Shown here piece after piece: positions 1 through 12,200 of a DNA stretch of 64,000 nt. Position 1 is the first letter of the stretch, and the number at the start of each line of letters is the position of its first letter. Origin of the DNA: Armillaria gallica (taxonomy: Eukaryota; Basidiomycota; Agaricomycetes; Agaricales; Physalacriaceae); the NCBI GenBank assembly GCA_037576215.1, contig JBANDB010000004.1:5208001-5272000 (forward strand), written 5' to 3'. The notes beneath the pieces were generated by a model that was not told the origin of the DNA, ran no database searches, and saw nothing but the letters and a program-made list of their open reading frames with translations. The translations under genes were made by a program, and so were the position numbers.

Positions 1-1
1 G

Positions 2-133
2 AATTACATAGAAGAGAAAGGACGACTACTACTAGGTGTTATACCAGGGAATGAACAGGTGACCCTACCCGCTAACCCCAATCAATACTGGATCCTAGAG
101 ATGGGTGTGGATTGGAAGACAGACGTCGACTAG
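2..133 (+). CDS. Possible C-terminal end of a gene cut by the window edge
   Basis: The frame starting at base 2 stays open for 43 codons from the window edge to a TAG at 131-133. The peptide has a mixed, globular-looking composition and ends in WKTDVD. I do not recognise a family. An open stretch of this length has a fair chance of arising at random, so this is only a possible terminal exon of a gene lying to the left. The next 300 bases show no other convincing coding signal. Confidence 0.25.
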   Translation, partial: NYIEEKGRLLLGVIPGNEQVTLPANPNQYWILEMGVDWKTDVD

Positions 134-427
134 AAAGCAGGTCAGCATCAGCAATTCATTAACATCAATGCCATTTTGCGACATACTTCTTTCGCTGCCG
201 CAAATAATCTCCATAAGTTGTTTCCTACCAGCTATCGGACGGTGCTTTGCATCTACGTATCCCAGAGGGATGCATGAGCTGAAAGAACATTGGTCGGAGA
301 TCATAGGAGACAAAGATCGTGCACGACCCCAAACGGTTCTACGACCTGACCACGACCATGCCATACGGAATACAATTGCCTGTTCGCTAGTTACACTGGA
401 AAGTGAAAACAAAGCGTAAACACCCGA

Positions 428-1453
428 TCAGTATCGGACCCAGGAGTTGGGCTTCTCCAACTCATCCCCAATCCAGTGGGCGATTTCCTCGTCGTGCTGG
501 GTGCAACAATCCCGAAGAGGCCCCGTCGCCATGACAGGGTTTCCGAAGCGCTCCCGTACTTGATCTGGGTCAACATTGCAGCCTGCCATAGCAAAGTCGA
601 ACACCACGGGGTCTCCAAAGGGGGTAATGATGATGTTTCCTGGACGCATGTCGTTGTGTCCGACGCCCAGCTTGTTGAAGGCGTGCACGCCGAGTAGGAT
701 TTTCTTGAGCTGGTGTCCGATGATTAGAGGAAAAGAAGAAAGGAATATAGAATTCACTATCTGCTTCGTTAGTTCTACATATGCTCCGTTGTCCTCCCCC
801 AAATCTTCGGGCGTATTGTGGGCCGGCCGATCCTCGAGCCACTCCTCGAGTGTCTTGCCTTGAATATATTCCATGATGAGAACCTGAGCATCTTCGCCTC
901 CCGGCATAGTGATCTACAACCACCAAAGTTAGTCACGGCCCAAAAGACGGGGAGGGATCTATCTGACCTTGTGTTTCCCAAAATAATAAGGCACTGTCTT
1001 TCCCTGCAACGACTCTAGTTCCCGATACGCCCGGTCCTCAGAGGTCCAAAGAGTCCATGGTCTGACGTAGTCGTACACCTCCAGATACCAGTCGAGGTCG
1101 GGAAGGGGCAGGAGGGAGGGCTGAATCATTTTCAAGACAACTCTGCCGAGGTTTCTTTTACAAAATCCCAAGGAATGGACGTCCGCCACCCAAACTTGGG
1201 AATACTGTTCATCGTGCTGGAACGGGAGTGGGGCATCGACAAGGACGAGCTGGTATGTGCCGCCATTATGTGCATATGACGGCAGTGGACGGTAATGGCC
1301 GTCAGTGGGGACAGGATGTGGGAGTAATTCGACGACACAAGTCCAACCCCTACGCAGGGGATCCAATGCCGCCGCTTTGCGACGCCGTACTAGTAGCTCG
1401 TAGTATTCCTTGAGAGCAGGGACGCTGTTGAGATTGACTTGGTCAGTACTCAT
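428..1453 (-). CDS. Protein kinase-like protein with altered catalytic loop
   Basis: Three exons on the minus strand (968-1453, 758-913, 428-709) give 307 residues. Both introns are GT-AG (54 and 48 bp); the 48-bp one is in frame and could be mistaken for coding, but removing it gives the compact helix TKQILKKILLGVHAF. The start is the ATG at 1453; the longer frame begins with a non-ATG codon. Kinase-fold landmarks are a VVLK lysine, an ELESL helix glutamate, an MEYIQG hinge and a catalytic loop HNDMRPGN followed by VFDFAMA. HND replaces HRD and DFA replaces DFG, so phosphotransfer may be weak or absent. It belongs to the large group of kinase-like proteins of Agaricomycetes; the substrate is unknown. 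It differs clearly from the kinase-like pair at 15 and 36 kb. Confidence 0.75.
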
Positions 1454-2526
1454 TGCTGTCGAAGACAACGAGCCGATGATTATGTAAAATGATTATATCG
1501 TCCCCGAAAAGGACATTCCGCAAGAGGGGCACCCAAACCGGTGGGATTCGATTGCGTCCGTTTCTCGGTGGGATTCACGTTTTCGGTGGGATTCGTGTCT
1601 TCTCCAGGCCTGAGGTATTCCGGGTGCAACGCCCGGGGCCGCTTCCCATAGAGGGTTCACTGTCGCCTCCCAGAATTCGTGAGCCATGCAGGGACCGAGA
1701 ATCAGACCAAGTAGATGGTGCCTTATAGAGGTAATCCCACTGAACAACCGTTGTGCCACCGAGAGCCATTTAGTCATCCCGTGGAAATTTCACCTTCCCA
1801 CTGGTTTGGAATATGACAATTATTAGGGATGTGCACCGTGACCGCACGAAAACCTTCGTCCAACGTGCGGTACGATACGATTGACGTCAAATCCATACCG
1901 TTGTCCATATACGGTGACGACGATGTATATGATCTGGAGCCAGAATGTGAGCGGTATTCACTTCATTGGAATTATACATACTTGCCACGATGTCATTACA
2001 ATATCTCCAACCACTCCCTCGAGGACCGTAATCCAACCGTATAATACGACCGTCGTCGAAGGTGCTCACGGTATGGGCCCTTTCCGTATTCATCGCAGTA
2101 CAGAGCAATCCTGTTCAAAGAAACCTATCTGAGAACGCCAATGCTCCAAGGGGAGGCTTACTTTGGATACTTGGGCTAGTCGTGCAGAATTTGAAAGGTG
2201 ATGCGAGATGTACCCGAGCTGGGTGAAGAGAATCGCACGAAATGATAGAGGAAAGCTATACACGTCCCCGTGTATAATAATCTGTACAAGTCATTGCCGT
2301 CGGCCCGTCCTAGCATAAGTTGAGACCATCGCGTGATTTGCTTATTGGTTGATAGCAACCGATTCAACGCTTCCTCGCATTCATGCTGAGGAGGTAACGC
2401 TCAAATTGAAGAGATTTTGCTCGCAGTCGCATCCAACGAGTAGGACCAGAACTGATGATTCTCATGCGCACATCTATTCGTTGTCTAACGATTTCGAGTG
2501 TTCATTCAAAAAAGTCATCAGTGATT
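1454..2526. other. No gene seen (1.07 kb)
   Basis: Only short overlapping open frames occur here on both strands, with no family motif and no exon chain that I could support. It lies upstream of the kinase-like gene and downstream of the NDUFA6 gene, so it probably holds the former's promoter. Confidence 0.4.
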
Positions 2527-3026
2527 CTATACAACGCCAGTCGCAGCCGGTATAAGCGCCTCTTCGTCCCCACCTACAGCCCAGTAAGTAAGCCAGGTCC
2601 TAACAATCGATGAACCACGCACCTTCATAGAACTTTTGCAAAAATGTCTTCTTCGTCCTCTCTTGCGGCTTCAAAAGGACGCCCAGCACCTGATCCGGGA
2701 GCTTCCAGCAGTTCATCGTCTCTTGGTACTCCTGCCTGCTCTTCAAGAGCAGTACCTCGATGGCGCGGGGATCAGTGACGTGCCGATGGCGCTCAAAGCG
2801 CTGGCGGATGCAATATCGTATGTAGGCAGGCGAGACGTTGAGTGCGTAGAGGGAGATGATTTCCGGGGCCTAGGTGGAGGTCATTGCTAGGGTAAAAACG
2901 GATGGCAAAAGGACGTACGCCACGGCACCAGTCACGGTAGAGCTGGATAACACGCTGCCTGGCCTCTACAGGGCTCTGCGAGCGAATAGAGGGTCGCGCG
3001 AGTCGTGCTGGAATCGTGAAGGACAT
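2527..3026 (-). CDS. NADH dehydrogenase (complex I) subunit NDUFA6/B14, LYR family
   Basis: Exons 2919-3026, 2623-2869 and 2527-2573 (minus strand) join through two 49-bp GT-AG introns into 133 residues, the usual size for this accessory subunit of mitochondrial complex I. The LYR motif appears as IQLYRDW near residue 30. Further family signatures are HVTDPRAIEVLLLKSRQEYQET, a tryptophan after that, and FLQKFYEG near the C-terminus. LYR proteins bind the mitochondrial acyl carrier protein and help assemble the matrix arm. The gene faces away from the PDAP1 gene across 300 bp, a probable shared promoter. Introns are tight and the reading is unambiguous, so this is a functional housekeeping gene. 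The symbol is left blank because fungal naming varies. Confidence 0.93.
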
Positions 3027-3326
3027 GGTTGCAGGCAGAGTACGATGACGCCGGTCAGCACCGGCCCTTGGGACGGATTGGGGTATATATTCCCACGAGA
3101 AGGAAATCGTCCGAAAGGGTAAAAATCCACGTCTAAAATGCGTATGCTTTGTGAAGAAAATAAATTTCCTCAAAGAGTTTCTCATTTTGGATTTGGAGTT
3201 TTCCCTCATCTCTTGGCCGGATTCGGGCCGGAACGAGGCGAAGAACGAATCAAAGTCCGACAGTTTGAAGTCCCGCAATCACTCTCCAATCGACCCTCAT
3301 CTTATCCTCATCTTACATTGACTACC
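3027..3326. promoter_or_regulatory. Divergent promoter between NDUFA6 and PDAP1 genes
   Basis: This 300-bp gap separates two start codons that point away from each other. A TATA-like run (gggtatatat) lies near 3081-3090, about 55 bp upstream of the NDUFA6 start. Both flanking genes are housekeeping genes. Promoter function is inferred from position only. Confidence 0.45.
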
Positions 3327-4199
3327 ATGGTTCGTGGAACAGGTATAGAATTAATTCATGGTTTTTCTGCAATCCCTGATATCATTTTCTTCATCCTCAG
3401 GAAAATTCAAGCAAAAGCGTGGCGGTGGCAGGAACTTTAGGTGTGCCCGTCCATTTATCCTGGTGTATCCACGTCGCTGATGATTAACAGCAAGGACATG
3501 ATTCTAGATGAGAATGGTACCGCTGTATCTGCAGCACGGTACGTACTCCCATCCTTCGCCACACGTTTCTAATATCTGAACGATCGATCGCCTTAGCGCT
3601 CGTAGGGACGCGGAGGAGGAATCCTCAGAAGAAGAGGAGGAGGAAGAGGAGGAAGAGGAGGAAGAGGAAGAGGAAGAAGAAGAGGATGGAGAGGAAGACG
3701 CAGACAAGCCAGAGCTGAGCCGCGCTGAGCGCAAAGAACTCAAGAAGAAGCAAGCTGCTGAGAAACAGAAACAGAAGGCCGAAGGGGAGGATGAAGAAGA
3801 TGAGGACCTCATCAACCCCAATCACGTTACCAAGAAACTCAACATATCCGACCTTGGTGCGCCGAGGGAGCTCAGTCGTCGTGAAAGGGAAGCCAAAGAG
3901 AAGAAGGATGCCCAGGACCGGTATTGGAAGGTGCGATTCCCTTATCTTCAAATAATCGTTCATGAACCCATTTTTCTTTGCAGCTACATCTACAGGGAAA
4001 GACTGATCAAGCAAAGGCTGACTTGTCTCGTCTCGCAAAGATTAAAGCGGATCGCGAAGCTGCGCAGGCCAAGAGGAAGGCTGAGGCTGAAGGTACTTGC
4101 TGGACCATATTCTTTTCTTGTATGCTGCTTACTTTCCAACCTACAGCGAAAGCGCAAGAGCTCGCTGCCAAGCAGAAGGCTGCTGCTGGAAGGCGATAA
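3327..4199 (+). CDS. PDAP1/PP28-family phosphoprotein (casein kinase substrate)
   Basis: Six exons (3327-3342, 3401-3440, 3491-3538, 3597-3930, 3984-4092, 4147-4199) join in frame. The first exon is only 16 bp. The protein starts with a basic glycine-rich segment (KFKQKRGGGRNF), followed by a long glutamate run, then the family core: LINPNHVTKKL, then LGAPRELSRRERE, then RYWKLHLQGKTDQAKADLSRLAKIK. It ends in a lysine/alanine-rich tail. This matches the heat- and acid-stable 28-kDa phosphoprotein family found across eukaryotes, linked to translation and casein-kinase phosphorylation; its precise role in fungi is not settled. The acidic repeat of GAG/GAA codons at about 3615-3695 is normal for the family. 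Intact. Confidence 0.92.
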
Positions 4200-4633
4200 A
4201 CGAGTTCTGTATCAGCTTTGTTGTTTTTGGTTTGCGAATGAGTTCCTATAACACGAGACTGAGACTCCGCAGTTGTGTAAAGTTCGCGATTTACGCTGCG
4301 CTTCGACTGACCACGCGGTTCGAACGTCTTTCTGTTTGAGGACAAAATTATTGCTGAAGGACACCATAGAAGTCATCTTCAGGAATTGAACCTGACCACG
4401 TCTCATGTCCCTGCTAGTACACCATGACACCTCCTTACAGTCCATTGTGTGATTCTGTGGTCTCTTATTTTCGAAGTCAGAATTACAACTTCAGAGTCGG
4501 TCATTGACGCTACAGGAGATAAATAGTCCGTTGGTTATCATGAAATGAATATAACTGCCCGCGTCGGTAATTTTGGTCTATGTGTAATGATAAAATCTAA
4601 TATAACGACGAGAAGACTTCAAAAGAGCATAAT
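4200..4633. other. Convergent intergenic region, no gene seen
   Basis: This 434-bp gap lies between the convergent 3' ends of the PDAP1 and glucanase genes. It should hold both polyadenylation regions. A tRNA-like B box on the minus strand near 4378-4396 was examined and rejected. Confidence 0.4.
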
Positions 4634-6590
4634 TTACCCGCAGATGGAAGGGTATAAGAGATCTGTAGCGTTGCGAGGAATCCAACCGCCTGTAAGACCA
4701 GCTTGATAGCTCCAATCGTCCGCAGATTCAGCTTTCCTGTTCAGCTATATCAATAGACTGCTGAACAATACAAACCAAGTCAACTAACCAGGTCCAATGT
4801 ATCCAATTCTTGTACGTTATAACCTACAGTCATGTCAGCCATGCTCTCACAGTCAAGTCCAGCACTTTATCACGTACCTGGGCCTCCCAGTACTTCCTTA
4901 AAAAGTCCTTGTACTCTTGGCTAAAGGACGACGCTGATCCTGTTTTGCAACCGCAGTCACCCACCCAAGTACTATTAGGATAGGTGCCATCATAGCGTGC
5001 GCCAACCCCACGACCTGTAACATAAATAAGTTTGGCTGTACAAACAAAGGTCGGGCTGAATCGAAGGACTTTCCATTCAAGTACTTTGCACAATCAGTGG
5101 GAGCAGCCGTCCACTCGCCAACGATTGTCCAGAGATGGAAGGAAGACAACGAAGGTCCCTCCTGGCACGCTGCGGCAATATGTTCGTCGTCGGATTGTGC
5201 GACCTCCTAGATACGTCATGATGAGTATAAAACTCTACTGTGCGGGGAAACTCGAGCAAACTTCGTCGGAGAACATCTGGTAAATATGCGTGTCCATGGC
5301 TACACCATCATAATTGTCTTCGCGTCGCATGAAGTCTTTCCAATAGCTGAGGTCTTGAAACGCGTCGTGGATTAAAACAACGGCGTTTGTCCCAGGTATC
5401 GATCTATCGGATCAAAGAAACCATGGTGAGGTTGGGTGTTAGCGACAAAGCGCCGCATCACCTTACCGAATAGCACCATAACTATCTTCCCAGTACTGGT
5501 AGTAAATTGAGAATACATTGTATATCGGTTAAGAAGCGACGATGCTCACCTGTTTTACGACCTGCAGTACACCATCGCCATAAAACCCAGCTGGTCTTAA
5601 TCCAATCAATTCATGGTATCGGCGCGATTGATACATAGGACTCAACTCGTTCAATGGTTCAAGGATGGCAGCGCTTCCTCCAAAGAGGCGAGCCATCTCG
5701 TAGAGAATGTCATTGCTCCGAACGATATTTGAGTGATCCGAATGCCATCCACTAGTCGACATTCTGGTTCAATGAAGGCGTTCTAAAGATGAATGAAGCA
5801 AGCTTACGGGTACGACATCCTGCGACCAGAATTATCAAATCTACGCAAATATCAGCGGTAGGTAAGCGAGAAACGAGCTCCGCGGATGAAGGTTACAAAC
5901 CCATTCTGACTTCCAGGAACTCCTACGACAGAACATGAGATTAACACGATTTCATGAAACCACCCGAGACGTACCATGAAGATCCACGATGACTTGAAGG
6001 CCGTGCGCTGCAGCCCAGCCGAGTGCCTTTCGCAAGTAGTCGACTTGCCCTTGTATGTACGGCTCGTCTTCCGTGACGTTAAACGCCCAATAGCCGATAG
6101 GTATGCGAACATGATTCAAGCTAGTACAGGTCGGATGAATATCAGCCAGAAGACAACCGGTCGATAGCACACACCCCGCAGCAGCAATGTCAGCAAAATC
6201 GGATTCAGTAATCCAGATGTTCCAGTGTTCCGTCAACACTTCTCTCGCGGTATCGGTGTCCTGATAATCGCAAAATGTCCATTCGTCAACGATGGCTGAT
6301 ATACCTGAGATCAAGGTTCAAAGCGAGTTAATGCAACACGAACAGAGTGCAACTCACCTGTATTTTCGAATAGAGATGGAGTGATCCAAGGCTAGAGACA
6401 TCGCCGTTACTAAAACGCCATGAAAGGGAAAAATCGAAAAGCGCACTTCGAGAACGAGCCATCCACCAAGGTTGACACCTCGTACTTCGTCTTTACCGTA
6501 ATTGAAGACGGGCGAGATAGCGAAAACGGCACCTAAAAGAGAGAGTCCAAAGGTGCCAACGGTCATCGCGCGTAGAAGAGACAAATCCAT
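4634..6590 (-). CDS. Secreted GH5 glucan 1,3-beta-glucosidase (exo-beta-1,3-glucanase)
   Basis: Thirteen exons on the minus strand: 6447-6590, 6358-6391, 6175-6304, 5975-6120, 5901-5922, 5808-5840, 5550-5763, 5467-5495, 5262-5403, 5074-5206, 4878-5014, 4789-4823, 4634-4736. They sum to 1302 bp (433 residues), the usual length. It starts with a hydrophobic signal peptide, then RGVNLGGWLVLEPWI, the GH5 subfamily 9 entry motif. RIPIGYW, VIVDLHG and GSQNGFDNSG follow. The acid/base glutamate is in PLNEL and the nucleophile glutamate in VGEWT. Homologues trim beta-1,3-glucan in the wall during growth and fruiting. The intron at 5015-5073 has GA instead of GT at its start (GAAAGT where GTAAGT is expected); all other introns are GT-AG. 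Without that removal the frame shifts and terminates, so this site decides whether the gene is functional. Confidence 0.93.
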
Positions 6591-7631
6591 GTTGGAGAGA
6601 ATGGAAGGAAGGGTGAAAGTACCGATGCCTCAAGTAAGCCGCCGCTTTTAACGAACAGAAAATGATCGATCGAGCCGGCCAGGTAATAGTAGCGCATTGA
6701 TTTAATTTTCAGCTCTCCTGCGCACGTTATCCACGGGCCATGTAAGCGGACGATCGCGTCTCAAGGGACCACGATGAAACTGGAATCTTCCCAAACGACG
6801 GGGTCGGAAATAGAAAAGAAAACAAGAAGGCGTGGCAAGGGCAAAGAAAGGTATTGACAAAAGCCGGGGTTTCAGTCTATGGCTCTGAGAATTTGCGCCT
6901 CGGAAAAGGGAAGCATCATAGACCACGAGGAAGACATACCCGAGTGAGAGCTACCATTGGGCGAAAGCCACGCTTAACTAATGGATATCTTTGGACGAGC
7001 AAGCGAGTACCGGAGAACCTACGTCCCGTAAGGAAGGATGTGAATGACTGGGAGAGTAATTGAGCAAAAATTGAGTCATACATACGCGGAGCTACTCGGT
7101 ATTTGAATCCTGATAACCGTAAAACTGCAACGATGACAAGACTCGTGCACCTAGATTATGTTGAAAAATGTTGACACACTTCATTTGATCTCTAATCGTA
7201 ATCGAGTTCAGAAAAACAAGCTGAAAGTCGGGATCATTTACGTACTCTTCGGGTAAGGAAAAGTGCCCGAAAAAGGGAATGGAAAAGCGCTTCCTGCAGT
7301 GAGAAGAAAAGAAACCATTCTGTTTCTGGCGAAAGGAGCACCAACTGGGAATAGATCAAGTTGTTCATTATAGTTTTCCGTATCCCATTTTCGAGGCTCA
7401 TCCAACTCGGCAAGAAGACGGGGATGAAAGGAAAATTACAACGTTTTCAGAATAACGAACCGCACCCACTGCCCAGCATTGAGTGAACGACGAACATGGT
7501 GGCTGAAAAATAAGCAGGAAACCGGACTCCGCTCCGGCCCCCGGCGCGCCCCCGTTCGACGGCCCGGTGGTCCGCGAAGGGTACATGGAGCCAAAGAGGC
7601 ATTTAGCTATCATCTGTCTTTGGCATGAGAT
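6591..7631. other. No gene seen (1.04 kb)
   Basis: This is the upstream region of the glucanase gene. Short frames exist on both strands but none shows a domain or a plausible exon chain. Promoter elements of the glucanase are expected near its start. Confidence 0.4.
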
Positions 7632-8592
7632 TTGGCCATCTCCGTCGGAACAGTGATCGGAAGCTTCTCATCCGGGGTCATCTTTACTTTGGACGATCAT
7701 GGTTTCCATACTACCAGAATTCACCTACTCCCATATTCCCGGAGTCCTGGATTGGAACTTCCTCCAAGGATGCTTCTACCGCCAACTGACAACAGAGAGC
7801 ATGCTGAACTCGAGGCCCGGCGCGCCGACAGAATAGCTGCTCAATACAAGCTTCCGCAAGCTTTTGGTGCTAATTTTATAGGAGCCACAAGGAGGCTTGT
7901 AACCTATCTTTTCATTATTATGCAATATTAACCCGTAGTACAGGATCTGGCGGGCCATGTAGATGGTTTCTGTTGATTCCGAATTCACGTTTGCTAACTT
8001 GTTCACGTCCAGGCAGAATGGGGATAACCAGGACGAATATGTGACAGGATTATTTCCTCCGGACTCGAAATTCATTGTCGACGTTGGTGGAACGAAACAT
8101 ATTTACCCTCTTCACAAATTTGTACACCGTTGGACCTGCAGCTGTGCTTCTGTCCCCTCTGCTGCTCCCGTAGATCGTACCTTTCGTTCAAGGACATTGA
8201 ACGAAAGCAAAGCCTTGTACGAGTACTTCTATACCAGGGACTCGCCAATCGTACTCGGAGCGCTTCTAGATGTCACTGGAATTCCCGAGTCCGCAATGAC
8301 GAACCCAATCGCATTTGGTAGACGCTGGAGCACGCTGATCAGCTTCATGATGGAGACTACGTCTCCTGAAAAGCTGGAACTCACCAGATGCAAAATTATG
8401 CTCGTCGCGGAACAGATTTCATTCAAGGCTATTCGAGGCGACACGTTGTGGGATGCAGTTAATTTAGCCTGGTATTTACTTCGATGCACCTATCCTGCAG
8501 GACGTTACCACACACCGGACGATTGGAGGGATCTCTCTAATACAGCTTGGTCTCAAGCCCACGAACTGTATGGAAAGTCATATGATGTATGA
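7632..8592 (+). CDS. Hypothetical protein, start and 5' exons unresolved
   Basis: The 3' part (about 8015-8592) is a solid open frame ending in a TGA after KSYDV, with balanced composition and motifs such as FIVDVGGTKH and TPDDWRDLSNTAWSQAHELYG. I do not recognise the family. A 53-bp GT-AG intron can be drawn at 7960-8013 (gtagat...cgtccag), which would make the apparent ATG at 7963 intronic. A coding-like stretch around 7795-7876 (ELEARRADRIAAQYKLPQAF) is probably an upstream exon, but I could not join the phases. It lies in the same direction as the NLR gene that starts 640 bp downstream; any functional link is unknown. Confidence 0.5.
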
Positions 8593-9235
8593 TACCAAGA
8601 TGTGCTCAATGTCGTCCATGGATTTTGGCAGGCGTTTCGATCTGCATACCATGTTAATGCAAGGATGTAACTGTGATTTTATGCTTGTTTTATGTGCACC
8701 TTATGATTTTGACTCAGAAAGACATGTGTGAGGACCTACGAGTGCTTTCGTGTCGCCGAACATCGTTTTTCTTCTCTCGGATGTCAAAAGATCAAGGCAG
8801 TATCAATTCCACTTTGACTTTTGATTGCCAGATCTGGCTCACTCAGACCACCATGACCGTCGATCAATTGAGCAACCCATTGAGTTCCCTGCATACCTGC
8901 TATATAATGCTATATAATGAACTCACATCACAAAATCGATGTTTCATATCCACCGATGAACTCAATCCGAGATTTCATCCGCGCGGCATGGCTATCTACC
9001 ACAATGCCAATGACAGGCAATTGAGGCTTGAGGCTTCAAGCTTCAAGTTATATTCTATGTATGTGAACAGTTAATGAATGACTCTAATTATCTTTCTGTG
9101 GTACGTAACTTTATCTAAAGTATCACACGGTCTAACATATCTAGGGACACGTGGGAAACGGGCGCTTAAAGTCGCCCTTTTTGCTCTGCTGAGCCGCGTT
9201 TTCATTTCCATCCTTTGCATTCCCCAAGGCTACAT
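8593..9235. other. No gene seen; probable promoter of the NLR gene
   Basis: This 640-bp AT-richer region contains one 134-codon open frame (8673-9074) with a biased, non-globular composition and no motif. I treat it as intergenic. Small direct repeats such as tgctatataatgctatataatg occur near 8896. Confidence 0.35.
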
Positions 9236-12200
9236 ATGCCTGCAAACAACAGGGCTTTCGACCAAGCACTGCGAAAATATCTCTTGTCTCTAAGACCTAC
9301 GTTTACGCCTTCTCATCCAGACGAAGTTTTCGAAGTTGTGCGGGCATATGTCGAGACAAATCAGTTACATCGTTCTGTGGATTGGGCTGCCAGCGTGATT
9401 AAGCCTCTGCTGCAGTTCTTCAACGCCATAGACCAGGGAGTCTCATCGAATCCTGAGATTGCTGGACTCATTTGGGGATGTATCAAGTTTATATTTACGG
9501 TGAGTTTCTAGGCGTGATTACGTTGTAGAGTAACCAATCTCAAGCTATTCGTGAACAGGTCGTTTGCAATCACTCGACCTATTTCAATAAAATTACCACA
9601 GTCCTCAAAGGTATATCCCGCCGCCTTCATTTCTACCAGGCTTATGCCGTAGACCTGTACGAGCACTCTTCAAGAGTTCAAGAAGTGCGTCGTCCTTTTC
9701 TGAAAACACCGTTCGCTCTCTCATCTGTTTGTAAGGCATTGGCTGACGTGTATGGCTCCATCTTGAAATTCTGTTTCCAAGTCGATTGTATATTTCTCGA
9801 CCCAGTGTCAAAGAAACAGCTGGGTACGTCCAGTTCTTACTACTGGTCACTTTCGCGCGCCGATACCTACAATGCAAGGTTCTTTTCGTATCTTTCTCAA
9901 GTCGATAAATCCCTGGGGCTCTGCTCAGTTGGATGACATTGTCGCAGAGCTTGATGCTACCAGACTCATCTTGGAGTCTGAGGTTCAACATGACGATCGT
10001 GTAGAGACATATTATGAACGTCAAGCCGCCCAGTCAGGAAGACAGCAGATGCAGCAAATGATTGCAAGGCAAGAAGATAGGCTACGGTTGCTTAGTCAAA
10101 GGGAGAAACACTGGGACGCAGAGGCAGTCAAAGAAGAACGCAAGGAAGCAGGTGAATGTCTGTATTCACTCTCAATGGTTTAAACTCATCCATGATTTGA
10201 AGAATCCCGGCTTCGGGCATTTCTCAAGAAAATCTCATATGCCAACTGTGAGGATAAACATGAAGAGTGTTGCCTGAAACTACGTGAAAATTCAACATCA
10301 GGGCTGTGGTTTCTCGACCTGCTACAATACCAGGAATGGAAGGCAGGACGGACGAGCTTTGTATGGTTTTACGGAAAACGTACTGTACGCCCCATACTTT
10401 TTAAGGCTGAAGCTGATTTCAAACTTGTTTAGCCGGCATGGGGAAGACAATTTTGACGTGAGTGATGTGGTTTGAATGTAAGTCAGTCAACTTATAAAGC
10501 TGACACCTCTCAGGTCAATTGTGATCCAAGATCTACTCGCACGACAAACCACCGACAACGCCACCGCAGTAGCATACTTTTATTGTCAACACGATCAAAC
10601 TGCAAAAACGGAACCTCTTAAAATACTGGGAACTATCCTTTATCAAATAGTCTCACAAATTCCCGCTGCCCGTGTCCAGCAACTGGAGGACAGCAAAATC
10701 TCTCCCACGACAATCATGGGGCTGGAGAAACTTATCAAAATGGCATGTGGCGATTTTTCCCGGACCTACGTCGTGATTGACGCCCTGGACGAATGTGCCG
10801 ACGAAGGTGCACAACTTACAGTCCTCGCTTCACTGAAGAGGATGCACAGCCCCCCTTGTTTTCATATTCTCATAATGAGCCGTTGGACATCCCAGATGGA
10901 TAGAATGCTTAAGGCGGTTCCTTCCTTCAATATCTCAGATTCAGATGGAGTCCTGTCTGATTTACGAGAGTATGTCTACAGGCGGGTGGACTGTCCGGCT
11001 GAAGACGAGCCCGTCATTCGAATATCCAACCCCGATCTTCGGCAGGAGATCATCAATACTCTGGTGGAAAGAGCGGATGGGATGTATGTCTTTCCAAAAA
11101 TGTGGTGCGCTACGGTATTATTTAACGGGTTTGATATCTAAAGGTTTCTATGGGTGCACCTTCAAATTCTTCATCTCTGTGACCAACAGACTGATCGCGA
11201 TATAAGATCATCCCTTACTGAGCTTCCCCAAGGTTTAGATGCCACCTATGTCCGTAGTCTTACCTCTATGTACATGCTCGACGAGCGGAGGAGGACGCGT
11301 GTCAAACGCGCTTTGCAATGGCTCGTGTGCACTCGAACCCTGATCTCCCTCGAGCTCCTCCAACAGTGCATAGCTGTCGATGACATGGATGATGAATGGG
11401 ACCCTCAAAACGTCGTTACCGACCCCGTGGCTCTGGTTTCTGATTGCGCTAACCTTGTTCAAATTGCTGAGGCTGATGGACGCAAATTCGTACACTTTGT
11501 CCACGCCTCGGTGAAGGAGTTTCTCACTACTACCCGTCGAACCGAGGACTTGTCTCTTGAAGTTAGATACTTCATCTTCGAGTCTGTGCCAAATGCGCAT
11601 TTGTCCGTCTTCAAAACGTGTGTCAAATGTGCGCAGTTGTTCGAAAAACACGTTGGTCGAATACCCTGCGTTGCTCTCATAGAGTACATTCGAGGGACGG
11701 AGTATCTCTGGCATCTGCATCATGCAGACCAAGTAGCAGAACTAACGACGCTACTGGGAGTGTATCTGGAAATGTTTTCTATGAGGAATTCTCCTCTAAA
11801 CCGGAGGTGAGAGTGTAGCATTTTTGATATACATATGATGTCTTATGGATTGAGTATCAGAGATGAGAGTGGTGAAGTCGTTGGGATAAAGAGTGCTCTG
11901 CATATTGCAGCAGATCTCTCCTGTCATCGCCTCGTTGAGTACATGATTTCTTCACGCGGCTTCGATGTAATGCAGCGTGATCTACTTGGTAGAACCCCTC
12001 TCCACTACGCTGCCGGATGCCCTCTTACACAATTCCAATTTGCCGATGCAAGCCTCCGGAGTGCACGGTTTCTTCTCGCTAAAGGAGCAGATGTTCATGC
12101 TGCGGATAAGCATGGATTTACTCCTCTCCATCTTGTGACCCGGACATGGTTCAGTCATGACGACGAAGGAGCGCGGTTGTTCATGACTCTGCGCACTGAC

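Noticed and set aside
3615..3700. Purine-rich GAG/GAA repeat that looks like a microsatellite
   Set aside because: It is the in-frame acidic stretch of the PDAP1/PP28 protein, normal for that family.
4365..4445. Possible tRNA on the minus strand (TCAGG-TTCAATT-CCTGA T-arm with a GGTTCAATTCC B box)
   Set aside because: The acceptor strands do not pair over seven bases and the distance from the A-box-like TAGC to the B box is too short. A chance or degenerate hairpin is more likely.
7963..8014. ATG at 7963 as the start of the hypothetical protein
   Set aside because: The segment from 7960 to 8013 has GT and AG ends, intron-like length and the frame upstream hits a stop, so it is better read as an intron. 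Not proven.
8673..9074. 134-codon open frame upstream of the NLR gene
   Set aside because: Composition is uneven and non-globular, with no domain and no splice partners; it lies where the NLR promoter is expected.
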